64,000 bases of DNA from Loxodes magnus (taxonomy: Eukaryota > Ciliophora > Karyorelictea > Loxodida > Loxodidae), in the NCBI GenBank assembly GCA_946699065.1, contig CAMPDV010000063.1, forward strand, positions 912,501-976,500, given 5' to 3'. A program made the translations under genes and the position numbers. Positions 46,108-57,528 of this stretch are shown here, one piece after another (the first letter of the stretch is position 1; each line of letters opens with the position of its first letter). Under the pieces are notes generated by a model. The model saw only the letters and a program-made list of their open reading frames with translations. It did no database searches and was not told the origin of the DNA.

Positions 46108-46656
46108 ATGGGATAGATACTCTCACAGTTCTGGTCATGGCTAACAGGTTAAAGGAAAGGAAGAATATTATTATTAGGTTTAGGTGGGTCTGGTAAGACA
46201 ACTATATTATACAAGTTAAAGCTAAATGAATACGTAACTACTATACCTACTATAGGATTTAATGTAGAGGACTTAAAGATTAAGGGATGAAGATTAACAT
46301 TATGAGATGTAGGAGGCTAAGATAAAATACGCGTACTATGGCGACATTATTTCTCAGGTAATAATGCGATAATATTCGTAGTGGATTCAAACGATAGAGA
46401 AAAGATCTAAGAAGCTAAATAAGAACTATGAAAGCTTCTAGAAGAGAATGAACTCTAGGACAATAGTTTTTTGATCCTTGCAAATAAGTAAGATTTACCC
46501 AATTAAATGAGCATCTAAGAAATGTGTGAACAACTATAGCTTCACTCAATTAAGAATAGACAATGGTATATTTAAGCCTGTTCAGGAATATCAGGAGAAG
46601 GTTTAATGGAGGGCTTAAATTGGCTGACTAAATAGTTGGGCAGCAAAACAAACTGA
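46108..46656 (+). CDS. ARF-like GTPase B, right copy
   Basis: Copy of 21870-22418, 182 residues. Trp in LWDVGG and in the helix ELWKLL is TGA, while the terminal TGA 46654-46656 is the stop. It shows both uses of the codon in one gene. Confidence 0.88.
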
Positions 46657-47194
46657 TTTACCATTTTTATATTAATGATAATAGCAATTCCTTTCATTTC
46701 AGTCTATTACTATAATCAACTTTTTAATATAGTTCTGATGTAATAATTGTTAGTCCTCACTTAAATGTAACAAGTATAAAGAGCATATCATCAGTTGATA
46801 TATTGAAATGATAAAGCAAGGGAAAGGCAAAATTGATTAATAGTTAAATAGCGATATCTATGGTATTGACTATCTAAAATAGTAAAAGCTTCTTTATAAC
46901 TAAGAGATAAATAAAATAGCTATTTTAAAGCGTTCCTAGAATAAAAGCTATTAAGGTATTTTAATCCTTATGATACATTCTTTAATAATATAGTAAATAT
47001 CTATCTAGTCTACTTTTTAATATGAGTGCTAGTAAAAATATTATATCAGAGATATTAATTAAAAGTGCTAAAAGACTCAAATGAAATAATAGATAGTAGC
47101 AGAAGAAGGAAAAGCAAGATAATATTGATTTTTATTAATTATTCCTAGTATTAAAATAGACTTCTTGCTATATTGATAATATTAGCACTATAAT

Positions 47195-47420
47195 ATGAAT
47201 AAGTTACTTGCAGTGTTTAGAACGTGATTAACAGGTAAAAGAGAAAGATGAATTTACTACTAAGATTAGATTATTCAAGAAAAGCTTCTTTATTTTATAG
47301 ACTAGTAATAGAATAAGCAATTAAATGTAATTCAAATAATAGGCTCAATATTGAAAATGTAAGTTAAGAGGAATGATAATTATAAATGCGAGATATTGAA
47401 GGAAGTTAAGAGTTATAATC
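47195..47420 (+). pseudogene. ARF-like GTPase C, right copy, remnant
   Basis: Copy of 21106-21331. ARF-like N-terminus, decayed P-loop and switch regions in shifted frames. Confidence 0.7.
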
Positions 47421-48112
47421 ACATTGAGATTACTATTACAATTTCATTTTTAAGTTCCTATACGAAGTTAAATATAGATATTTTGTCATTTTGAAGGTAA
47501 ATTCTTTAGTTTTGATGCTAATATTCAGTTTCAGACTAAAATAATCTTAATATTTTCTAAATCCTCTAAGATATATTATGTTAGCTTTAATTTGGTATCT
47601 ATATAAGACCTTGAACTAGAATATATTATTTATATTAAGTAGGATAAATACTTAAAGCTAAGCTTTTCTATAGCATACCTATCTACTACCATACTCTTTG
47701 CTTCTTCTTTTAATTATTCGATACTTGTCATAGTATTAATTGCACAAATGCCTAAATTTGGACGTATCTATATTAAATAAATATCTAACTATCCTATTCC
47801 ATCTTTTACTACCTAATCATCATATCATTATGTATCTACTGAAGATATAACTAGCATTCTTATATTTCTGTTAAGATGTTCTTAGTAAAGAAATATTAGA
47901 TGACAATAATGAAGCTTTATATGATAAGAGTCTGAATACAATACAGACTTTAAAATGCTTAAGGAATAAAAGCTTTTAATAGACTCCATTTCTTCCATCT
48001 AGATTAGCTACCTTTGTAATAATCCCTCTAGCAAACTACATAAATACTATACTTTCTTATCATTATCACTTTAGTGTAAGTTAAATTTAGTTAGACTGAT
48101 TAAATATAAAAA

Positions 48113-48653
48113 ATGGGCTAATTGTTCTCCAGATTTTGATAGTGATTAACAGGTAAAAGAGAAGCAAGGATATTATTAATAGGAATTGAGTCTTAAGGAA
48201 AGACTTAGTTTCTTTATAGACTAAAGTTAGGATAAGTAATAACTTGTCTTCCTACTATCGGATTTAATGTGGAAACTATAAGTCATAAAGGATGCTAATT
48301 GACTATGTGAGATGTTGGGGTTAAGAATAGATAAGATTACTGTGAAGACACTATTTCGAAAATACAAATGGATTAATTTTTGTAGTAGATTCAAGTGATA
48401 AAATTGAAGTAGATAAGAGTTATGAAAGCTACTTTAAGAACAATATCTTTAAAATATCTGTTTCCTCATCCTAGCAAATAAGCAAGATTTACCTAATGCA
48501 ATGTCTATACTTTAAATAACTGAGAGATTATAGCTTAATAAAATATAAAGCAGGCAATGGTACATTTAAGCAACGAGTGTTGTATAAGGAGAAGGTTTGA
48601 AAGAAGGTTTGGATTGGTTAACAACAGAATTAAAGAAAACTATGAACATTTGA
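48113..48653 (+). pseudogene. ARF-like GTPase D, right copy, frame-broken
   Basis: Copy of 19873-20413, the same 541 bp with the same frame changes. The C-terminal half ([14 protein letters not shown] to the TGA at 48651) is still well preserved. Confidence 0.75.
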
Positions 48654-48775
48654 TTATTAAAACTAATAGTAGAGTATTAATTTTAGCTTTATGTATTATT
48701 AAATAACTATAAATACGTTAATTATTAGAAAGGTTCTGACCATGGCTAACTGCCAAAACTGAACAAAAAATTTTA

Positions 48776-49261
48776 ATGACTGGTCTCAATAGCTTAGGAA
48801 AGTCTACTATACTTTACAAATTAAAATTAGGCGAAGTGGTTACAACAATACCTACTATTGGATTTAATGTTGAAACAATTGAATATAAAGGATGAAAAAT
48901 AACTATTTGGGATGTAGGAGGTTAGGATAAAATATTACCTCTCTGGAAATATTATTACAGCATGCTTAAATCATGTTTTGCTTTCGTAATCGATTCTAAT
49001 AATAGAGAAAGAATAGACTAGAATAGATAATTAATTAAAAAGCTACTTTAAGAAATAGCTTTGAAGAATATTAATATTCTGTTTCTAGCAAATAAATAAG
49101 ATTTGCCTAATAGAATGTCAACAAATGAGCTAATAGAAAAGTTGCAATTGAATGCAATTAAAGACAGGAAGTAATACTTATAACCTTGCTGCGCCTTTAC
49201 AGATGATGGCTTATATGAGAATTTAGATTGGATAGTTAATTAGGCAAGAAAAAAGTAGTGA
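48776..49261 (+). CDS. ARF-like GTPase E, right copy, start altered
   Basis: Copy of 19265-19750. ATA CGT at 48713-48718 stands where ATG GGT stands in paralogues. The first ATG in frame is 48776. G motifs otherwise readable; TGA 49259-49261. Confidence 0.6.
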
Positions 49262-49700
49262 GATGTTATATAAAAACTATAAATAGTTAATCTATTTTCA
49301 TTACTGTCATTATTCATAAGATCATAATTATCAAGATTATAATAAAATCTTAGTCTTAAATTTATTCCCTAGCTAATAAATTTTTTATCAAAAATCCGCT
49401 TTCCTTTATAAATTTTCTCAGTATATCTATAACAATATCATTAAGAAGCTAAAGTAGAATCACTTCATATTTAGACATAAAAAGCCAAATCTATATCTAC
49501 CATTTCAGTTAATCATAAAATGCTAATCCATCAATTTTCGAAAGTTTAAATGTTCAAAATTTACATTCAGTTGACTATTAAGCTACAGAGTCAGAACACA
49601 GGAACTAATTAGAATAGTAAAAGCTTAAGCTATAAATGACATGGTATTATAGTAAAAAATGTATATAAGAAAGTATATTTTATTATTTTAATTAATATAA

Positions 49701-50450
49701 ATGTCAATTTCCTCATAGACTGTACGCTTGAGCATTGTCTTCTACATTCTTTCTCTTTATATCTCGGAATCTTAGTCTATTTACTCTCGCTATGCTAGAA
49801 CTAATCAAGAAATGGTTTAAATTCTGAAAGATAATGGAGTGATAGAGTCATAGAGAGTAGAATAGGCTATGTTGAAAGCAGATAGAAGGAATTTTATGAA
49901 GGATTTTGGCTCTTCCTATACACTTAGAAAAATGTATGTCAGTTATGGAAATTTCGTCTTGGCTCCTTAATAAGCTGCTTTTATTCTAGAAACATTAGCT
50001 AGTTATATCACCTCTGATGCAACGGTTTTAGATGCAGGAACAGGTACTGGCTGGTTAACTACATGCTTTGCTTATATGGGAGCTGGGAAAGTTTATGGAG
50101 TTGAACATATAACAAAGCTTGCTGATATAGCAAATCTAAATATTAGAGACTTTTATTTTGAATTATTCTAAGATAATAAAGTAGAAGTCAACCATGGAGA
50201 CGAACATTAAGGCTGGCCCCTTGGAGCACCTTACAAAGCAATTTATTTAGACTACACAAATCCAGATTACCCAGAAGTTTTGCTTGACTAGCTGGCTAAT
50301 GGTGGAAGACTTATGTACCTTGAAAGTAAAGATTCTCCTAGGTTTATAATATATGACAAAGATGGGAAAGGAAATGTAAGTCGTAAGGAAGTTTTAAATG
50401 AAAAATACGATAAACCAGAGGATAATAACTATAGGAGATAAGAAATTTGA
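49701..50450 (+). CDS. PCMT1: Protein-L-isoaspartate methyltransferase 2, intact right copy
   Basis: 249 residues, ATG 49701, TGA 50448-50450. A hydrophobic N-terminus (VRLSIVFYILSLYIS) suggests a signal peptide. Residues 60-75 carry QAMLKADRRNFMKDF, and motif I reads LDAGTGTGWLTTC with a following VYGVEHI. It is a diverged paralogue of the gene at 44735, about 5 kb away, sharing the late NGGRL motif and the YDKDGKGNVSRKE tail. This copy is uninterrupted, whereas the left-arm copy is split by the retroelement-like insertion. Substitutions in the motif before the SAM loop make its activity less certain than PCMT 1. Confidence 0.87.
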
Positions 50451-51011
50451 TGAAGCTAGAGAGATTATTAACTTTTTATTGATAAACAATAATACGTAAT
50501 AATGCATATTCTTATTTCAATATTACATCAAATATAGATTACTATACCACTCTATTAGCAAATTAGAGTATTAAGTTGATAAATCCAAATACACTTAGTT
50601 AAACTCTAACTACTAAAAAAAGATAAAACTGAAAATAATTTGATATGAAGCATTCTTCTTCAGATATAATTCTTCTAAACTTGTAGATAAGAATACGCAA
50701 CTAGTCATTCGTAAGTAAACAATTTGAATGATACATTGATTATAACTTTTAATTTATAACTTATGCTCATAAACTCTTATCTTATACTATATTATTTATA
50801 CTAAATCTATACTAAATCTATTTAAAAAAAGCTATTATAGACTAATATACCCAAATTTATTTCCTATTAACTTAATTATTTCATTCACTCTTAAGTTATA
50901 AATATAATTTTAGATATCTTTAAAGTGATGTCACTTTAGAAGAAAAATAAGGAAAGATCATTAAATTTATAATTTAATCACTTTGACTATATAAGTTTAG
51001 TTAATTAGAAG

Positions 51012-51708
51012 TCATAATTTTTTATGTTTTGTATGTAGTTAATAGCAAGAAAAATAAGGAGGAAATAGTTAATTAAAAGGGAATATTTTTGATTTAAAGA
51101 CTGAAAGTTTGATATAAAAAATGAATAAATAAACTATGAATTGCATATGCTATCGTGTACCACAATAAGAGGAAAAATGCTGGATATCTAAAATATAGTT
51201 AGTATCAGAGAAGCAGAAAAATAAATCATATCACTAATGATCTTTGGTAGTGACAATCCTCACTTACCTTTTGTGTTAATGTTTTGTAAATGCTTTATCA
51301 ATTTTTGCTTATTAACTTGAGCTAGGAACCTAAAAAAAGTAAGTATCAATTATAAAAAAAGATGAAATCATATCAACAAATGATATTCGTGTGTAACAAA
51401 CTTTCACTTACATTTTGCTACCTTGTGCTTATTCTTCTTCCTTGCTACTGAAATGTATCTTGCTAAAGCAAGATTTGTAGTATACCTATATAATAGTTAG
51501 TATCAGACATTGGAACAAAAATCATTTCCCACGATATTAGGGCTTGGCTATCTTCACTTACCTTTTCATTTTTCATTTATTATAAATTTTGCATCTCACC
51601 GTCAATTTAAATGATTCCTTCAACGATAAAACTCAAACTTATATATAGTATTTTAAATTTTAAACCCTTACGAAAGATATAAATTCTGAAAATTAATAAT
51701 ATTAGCAT
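51012..51708 (-). CDS. Small intron-rich gene, right copy
   Basis: Inverted copy of 15923-16619 with the same total length (697 bp). Introns are at 51486-51561, 51330-51411 and 51188-51267, each starting GTAAGTG on the minus strand. Substitutions against the left copy in exon 1 are mostly amino-acid changing (P/L, R/S, R/M, S/N), which suggests relaxed constraint even though lengths and splice sites are kept. Confidence 0.55.
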
Positions 51709-52354
51709 TTTATTTCTGCGTATCCAACTATAATAAATCAACCTCAGACATCACTCATCTTATTTAGTTTGGTGATACTGCTATGGAAGTATAAGGTTAA
51801 ATCTATCTAAGTTTAATGTGGTAGGTTATAGCTCGCTTATAGTATATGCAAAGAAACTTATAAGTATGTAGCAAATAAATCTAGTGAAGATTTTAAAGAA
51901 TGCTTTGCATTGTATAACACTCAAATTTTTATATTTTATTTTTATTTCATACATTTGGGTTTTCTTTGCAATAAAGCTATTAAGCAGCATTATTGAAATT
52001 AGAATATTTCTCCCCAATTTTTGAGATAGTATGCTTCTAAAAACTTTGATCTAATCCATTTTAATAGTATTTCTTCTCTTTTATTACTGAAGAAGAATAC
52101 CAATGGCTTTACATTTTTATCTTTAACTAGTCAACATTATTTAACTCTAATCTTGCATCTGTTTAGTGTAGATGACATTTATGAATAAAATTGTTTCCCA
52201 TAATTAAAAAAGGCGGGAAATGAATGTGTAACCATTTTAAATAATGATGATTTTAAAATGTCTAAGTCCTTTATATTTCCGCATCTTCTAACTAATATAT
52301 TTACCATTCTTCATATGATTCAACCTCTTCTGGTAGAAGAATGATAAAGTTAAA

Positions 52355-53317
52355 ATGACTAAAATTAAAAAAATGCAGCAGGATGCTTTCCATCAATTGT
52401 ATATATCGTTTAGTTAAAATTTGCCTATTAAAATTGAGATGCTAATTTCGAAGGAATAATCAAAGTAAAAATTTTATCTATCTAACAAGGAAAAAAGATA
52501 GTAAGACTTATATTTTAATCAATCGAAGCACTAAAATCAGTGAATGCTTTTGGTATATCGATTAAGTTAGAAATTCAATCGATGAGCAAAAAATTTAATT
52601 TTAGATCATATAAGGAGAGATAAATTAGCTAAAATGGTAGAAAATATTCAATAAGAATATGAGTTTTAAAATCCAAATCTAGAAATGACAAAGTCATATT
52701 CCTTAGATCTTATATTTTAGATCACTATAGCATCATTAGCACTTTATAAAAGCTAAAGCAGTAAAATGAGAAACATCATCTATATAATTCAATTGTAGTT
52801 TGTAAACTAATTTAAGGAAATATAAGAATAGTAGCTAAGTATTCATCAAACGAGTGAGTAAATAATGTGGTTAGATATAACTAATTTGAAGGTAGATATC
52901 TAAATGAGTATATTACTTGTCATTTAAAAACATGCTTGGTAGTTAGTTATTAAATCAACTATCGAATTTAATGGAAATTACTCGACCGATTTCATATAAA
53001 AATAAGCATCGGTTAGTATTTAAAATAGACTAACAGATTGTATACTAGTTGTTATATAAGGATTATGCTTGTAGGTCAATAAATAGAAATTTTCCCAGTT
53101 AATGTTAGTTTAAGATAAGATTGGAATCAGCAAGAGTTTGATCGTTAGCATTAGTGAGTATAAAAGATATCATAGAATGATACTTATTGGAGCTTTCGTT
53201 TTATCATAAGGTTTCTATACCTTTACCTAGAATATACCTTTGAAAATTCTTTTATCAATTAGTTATTAAAAAGGAAAACTATTGCTAGTCTATTTACGTT
53301 TTGATTTGTATATAAAA
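52355..53317 (+). CDS. Possible 321-codon ORF ahead of the GTGRD gene
   Basis: ATG 52355 (MTKIKKMQQDAFHQLY) opens a frame with two TGA (as Trp) in the first 80 codons and none in the next 240. It runs in phase into the ATG at 53318. Stretches such as DHIRRDKLAKMVENIQQEYEF look protein-like. Other parts could be AT-rich spacer, since in this code most frames stay open. Either an N-terminal half of the next gene, a separate gene, or chance. The first part lies just outside the duplication border at 52163. Confidence 0.3.
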
Positions 53318-54035
53318 ATGCAGAAGTCAGGGTATAGTTCGTTAATGCCTAAAGTCTAATGGTATAAAACAAATGGAACTGGAAGAGATGGTTATATCTC
53401 ACATGACAATGGAGGATGTACAAAAGCATCATCTTAAAACCGAAGTTAATATATTGTATCTTCTTTTAGAAGGAAAAGATTATACGACTAGAATCCTCCA
53501 AGGTTAGATGCTAAAATTCTTTACTATTATTCTGATGGTACTGGAAGAGATTCTTATGTACAGTAAGCTAAATTTATCTTTCATTTTTAGAGTAAGTTCT
53601 GGAGGTCTTGTAGCTCCACAAGACCCTACCAAAGCTTCAAAATCCTTTTTTTAATAGTTGCGTCAATATAATGGGAAGGTATCTGAAATACCTAATGATA
53701 CATTTCATAGGAGTTAATTAAGATAACCAGCATAGAATTATCAAAGCTACCAAAAAAAAATATTCGGAGTGTATCAGAAAAATTAAACCCAAAGATTGAG
53801 TGCTCCTAAGACGACAAGATTTAAGTGATAAACACAGGCCAATCCTTCATTTAGAATTTCTTCAAGAGAATTTAGAGACCTGACTAAATTTAACGCTACT
53901 TCTGAAAAGATCTTATAAACAACCGAAAGTAAGAGGGATTTACATGAGAATCAAGAAAAGAGAAATTTGATAAGGCCATAGAGCGCTCCTTATTTCGGAA
54001 GAAAATCCACTATAACAAAGGATTTCTTTTATTGA
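53318..54035 (+). CDS. Protein with repeated SDGTGRD-Y motif, 28-nt intron
   Basis: Exons 53318-53562 and 53591-54035 give 229 residues. The intron is 28 nt (GTAAGCTAAA...CATTTTTAG). It joins GTGRDSYVQ to VSSGGLVAPQDP. Two matching units are present: TNGTGRDGYISHDNGG and SDGTGRDSYV...SSGGL. The remainder is basic with S/R/P (IRPQSAPYFGRKSTI). I have seen GTGRD-Y plus NGG-type repeats in small conserved ciliary proteins, so an axonemal role is a reasonable guess, but I cannot name the family. One TGA is read as Trp (FKWQTQ). The stop TGA 54033-54035 fits the end of coding-like sequence. It is convergent with the gene at 54643-55830. Confidence 0.65.
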
Positions 54036-54642
54036 TTATTAATTTGCTCTCGCTAATGTTTTTTGTAATATCCTAAATCTTAAAAAACTAATAACACTAT
54101 TCAATAAAGCAATAGTGATAGCAGGCTTTAAACTATTAAGCATTTTTATATGCTAAGCATAGAAGGCTAAATATCATCGACTTGCTAAATAGAAAGATAA
54201 TGATAATGTTTAATATAAGAGATAAAAGAAAAGCTCTAACTTTTTATTTAATCAATACTAGTAAATTATAAAAAGTATTATAAATTGAATTCTAGAAATA
54301 TAGATAAAAAAGGGTTTGATAATATAATAGAAACAAATATGATTAATAAGTAGTAAGTGCTAAGTTAATATTAATATTCAATAAATATTGATAAAGATTA
54401 ACTTTAAATATTATAAGTAGATTTATTTATTACCTTTATAAAGAGTAATTAGCAAGTTGATTATCTGATATAATCGAAGGTTAAATCATGGAGGTAAATT
54501 ATCTACTAAATATAAATATCTTTTAGCTCATAGTTTATTTTGCGCTCGAAAAAGTTTTTAATTATGAGTAATTTTTCATACTCTTAAACATAAATAGCAT
54601 ATTTTTGTTCAAAATCGATTAAATTTAAAAGCATTATGTTTA
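54036..54642. other. Convergent intergenic stretch
   Basis: Between the 3' ends of two genes. The minus strand has no in-frame TGA for the upstream gene through this whole stretch, so that gene's true end may lie here. No repeat or RNA gene recognised. Confidence 0.4.
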
Positions 54643-55830
54643 TTTTACTAACTCACTTAGTAAGCTTTCCAAGGTCTTAAAACTTTCTTCGCAATTTTCT
54701 ATCAAAATAGTATTAAGAGCATTACTTTCTTGTAATGGACTTGGTGCAGGAACCCATACTTTGCTAGATTTTTATTCTGTTAGTTATGGTTGTATCTTTT
54801 CTATTTAATTTTGTTAGTAGGATTGCTTTCTTGATGCCTTTTTACTTTTTACTATTTTTTGAACTATTTTTTCAATAGAATTTTCCGTATTTTTGCTCTA
54901 TTTTTCGATTTCTTTTTGCTTCTTTATAGGTTAACTCTCTTCAGCACTTTTTAAATTATTAATCTTAAAGTTGTTTTCTAATACTTATATCACTTTAGAA
55001 TTATCTAGCTTGAAGTTTGCTGCTTCGCCTTCTCATTTTTCCGGCGTTACATTTTATTTTCTCGACAGTTCTTTTTGAAGTTAATTAAGTGAAGAGGTCT
55101 AAATAATTTCTAATGGATATACAAACTTGATTTTTTAATTCTCTTCAAAATCATATCCATTCTAATAAAACAGCTTATCATTTACAGTCTAAGCTTTTTA
55201 TGCTTTATATTCTTATGCATTTTTATTTTCATCCATCAGTGAAACATCCAGTATATTACCTTTAACATCTGATGTATACTAAAATATCTAATTTTGGTAT
55301 ATTGGAGGACTTTTTATCATTCTCTTTTTCTTTTTTTGCACTTTTACTTTCTTCTTATCTGTCTATTAGTGCTCATGCTTTTATTTTTTTTATTTTATCA
55401 GATGTGTTTCTTTAGCCTTGTTCTATATTTTCTTACTGTTTTGAATTATTCTCTTTATGATAGTTTGTATGTTAACAGTATCTTTATGACTATTCAGTCT
55501 CCTATGAGTATGTGAGCCTTCATAAATTTGTTATAGCTTATCTGTTTATATCCCTAGATGTTTACCATTTAGTCAGTTATTGTACTAAATAAACTTCGAT
55601 CCAAATATACCTTAAGACTTAGAACTAGCTCTAGATCTTCTTACTAAGTTAGGAGTTTTAGTTGTAAGAAAGATATTTTACCTTCCACTTTTACTAGTTA
55701 AATTATATGTCTCCTGTATAACCAGAGGAGTTTAAGCTTGCTTTGGAGTATTAGGTCTGGAAATTTTAGCAGATGTAACTCTAGTTGCTGCACTAGTAAA
55801 ATAGCCTTTTTGCAGTGAAGATTTTTTCAT
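54643..55830 (-). CDS. Basic K/Q/S-rich protein, about 396 aa
   Basis: ATG 55828-55830 begins MKKSSLQKGYFTSAATRVTS. The protein is basic and low in hydrophobics, with a short folded-looking middle (NDKLFYQNGYDFEENQKIKF) and a conserved-looking end (KVWVPAPSPLQESNALNTIL, then ESFKTLESLLSE). About 396 codons are coding-like, but no TGA follows in frame for about 600 bp. I end the call at the first TAA where composition changes (54640-54642), which would break the local TGA-only rule; an intron near the end is the alternative. Such composition suits cytoskeletal or nuclear scaffold proteins. Not recognised. Confidence 0.55.
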
Positions 55831-56670
55831 TTTTAGTTGACCTTTAAACAAAAATCAATACTCTAAATAGAATTAAACTCACAACCATTAAGTAGCCAAA
55901 CTACCATCACTAAATATGACACTATACTAATATATCTCTTAAACAACCTTCGCTAAAATCTTCCTATCACAATCATTTTATTCCATCGCCACTCTTTATT
56001 TCCTATTAATTACTCTAGTATCAGATAAATGACACCTAGTAGTTTAAAAGCCCCATATATGTACATAAAATACCAGTAATAGCAAATTATCTCTCAATAT
56101 TACCTTAATTTACTATGAGTATACTAACTATGTTCTATATAGGTACCATGTATGAGAATTATTAAGATTATAGAACTTAGAAGTTTAAACTTCTTTTAAT
56201 TACCTAAATGCGTATTAATTGATACACTGCCTTATTATGCAAAATATTGTAGGCTTTTAATCTCAAGATGTGATATTTTATGCTTCTGTCAGTTCAGTGA
56301 AAATAGTCTGATATGAGGTGTTTTCGAGAGTGTTTTAGACTAGAAATAACAGAGAAGTGAGTGATTAGTGATAGAAAGTACTTTTTAGCGTAATAAAATG
56401 ATTATTACTAGCAAATGAGAAAGGAGCGTGAAGGAAGGATATTTAATATACGATAATATCTTAGAAATGAGCAGAAGATCAATCAGCAACGAAATAAGTT
56501 AATTAATTTCTTCTAGTAATTGAAGTAAAAACTCATGGATAGTAAATGTATCTCAGCAACAAGAAATCCGTGAAAGTGACAGCTATAAAAAGATAATTTT
56601 GTACTTTACTAATCTGGAATTTCATTATTTAGCTTTAATACTTTAATTTAAGTTATCATTCTATATTAAA
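55831..56670. other. Divergent intergenic stretch
   Basis: 840 bp between the starts of two divergent genes, presumably holding both promoters. AT-rich with no clear gene, RNA or repeat seen. Confidence 0.5.
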
Positions 56671-57454
56671 ATGAAAAAAGAAGGAAAGAAAGGAGAAGCT
56701 AAAAAGGAAGAGTTTAAAAAGGGAGAAATTAAAAGAAAGACAGAAAATTTGAAGGAGAAAAACTAGAAAAATGATAAAAATTAGCTTCAAGAAGAAGAAA
56801 TTAAAACTGAAAAATTGCCTAGAAATGTAAATTACTACTAACACTTAGTTGGAGGATCTATGACAACTGAAGCATCTTTAGCGTGGGTTCTTGATTTGAG
56901 AGCTAAGCAAATAGGAAAAAAAACATATCGCTCTCCAAGTGGCCCTCCTGGATGCTATAATAAGTGAACAGAAAGTATGCCTGAAACGGTTAGAGAGGGA
57001 ACTGCCAAAAAGCTCTGGAAAACAACGGTAGATGTAGAATAGATGGGAAACTCAAATGAAGTAACTTTCTTTATATTAGATTATACATCTAACTCATCAT
57101 AGGATTGGCTAAGTTGCAAATAAAAGTTAGGTTACTTTTGAATCTGGACTAAGGAAATACACCACTGAGCAGTCTCGATAAGCATGAAGTAGCGCTGCTA
57201 AAGTAGATAGAGGTGAATTTCCTACTTTCTTACCTCCATTAAGAGATATACATACTGCTAATAAGCAAAATCCAATAGAATTGGTGAAAACAGGAAGAGT
57301 TAAAATGGAAACTGCCTTTGTAGGGGAACACAAATCACTCCCAAAATACGATGACAAAAAATCGAACAAATAAACAAGCGTTTACAAGCATCTGTTTGGA
57401 AGTGACAAATCAATATCAAATTTGAACAACTGGTACAGCAAATTGAGAACATGA
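56671..57454 (+). CDS. Unknown 251-aa protein with a 28-nt intron
   Basis: Exons 56671-57125 and 57154-57454 total 756 bp, exactly 252 codons with TGA 57452-57454. The intron is 28 nt (GTTAGGTTACTTTTG...GACTAAG), joining LSCKQK to KYTTEQSRQAW. The first 45 residues are a lysine/glutamate tract (KKEGKKGEAKKEEFKK). The body is well mixed: NVNYYQHLVGGSMTTEASLAW, SGPPGCYNKWTESMPETVRE, FPTFLPPLRDIHTANKQNP. No membrane segment or known catalytic motif. It looks like a conserved soluble protein, perhaps cytoskeletal. It lies 74 bp upstream of the Sec14 gene in the same direction. Confidence 0.65.
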
Positions 57455-57528
57455 GTTAACTATTTTATACTGAGATATTATTAATTCTTATATAGTGTAA
57501 ATAAAAGGGAATATAATTAATATTTATA

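Larger units (their letters stand above)
37044..52163 (-). repeat. Inverted repeat 1, right arm
   Basis: Inverted partner of 15474-31608. It ends at 52163, where AATCTTGCATCTG gives way to single-copy sequence. Gene-free spacers inside it mirror those listed for the left arm. Confidence 0.9.

Noticed and set aside
52355-53317. Firm call of a 550-aa fusion of the upstream ORF with the GTGRD protein
   Set aside because: In this code long open frames are cheap, and no homology supports the upstream half, so it is listed only as a low-confidence ORF.
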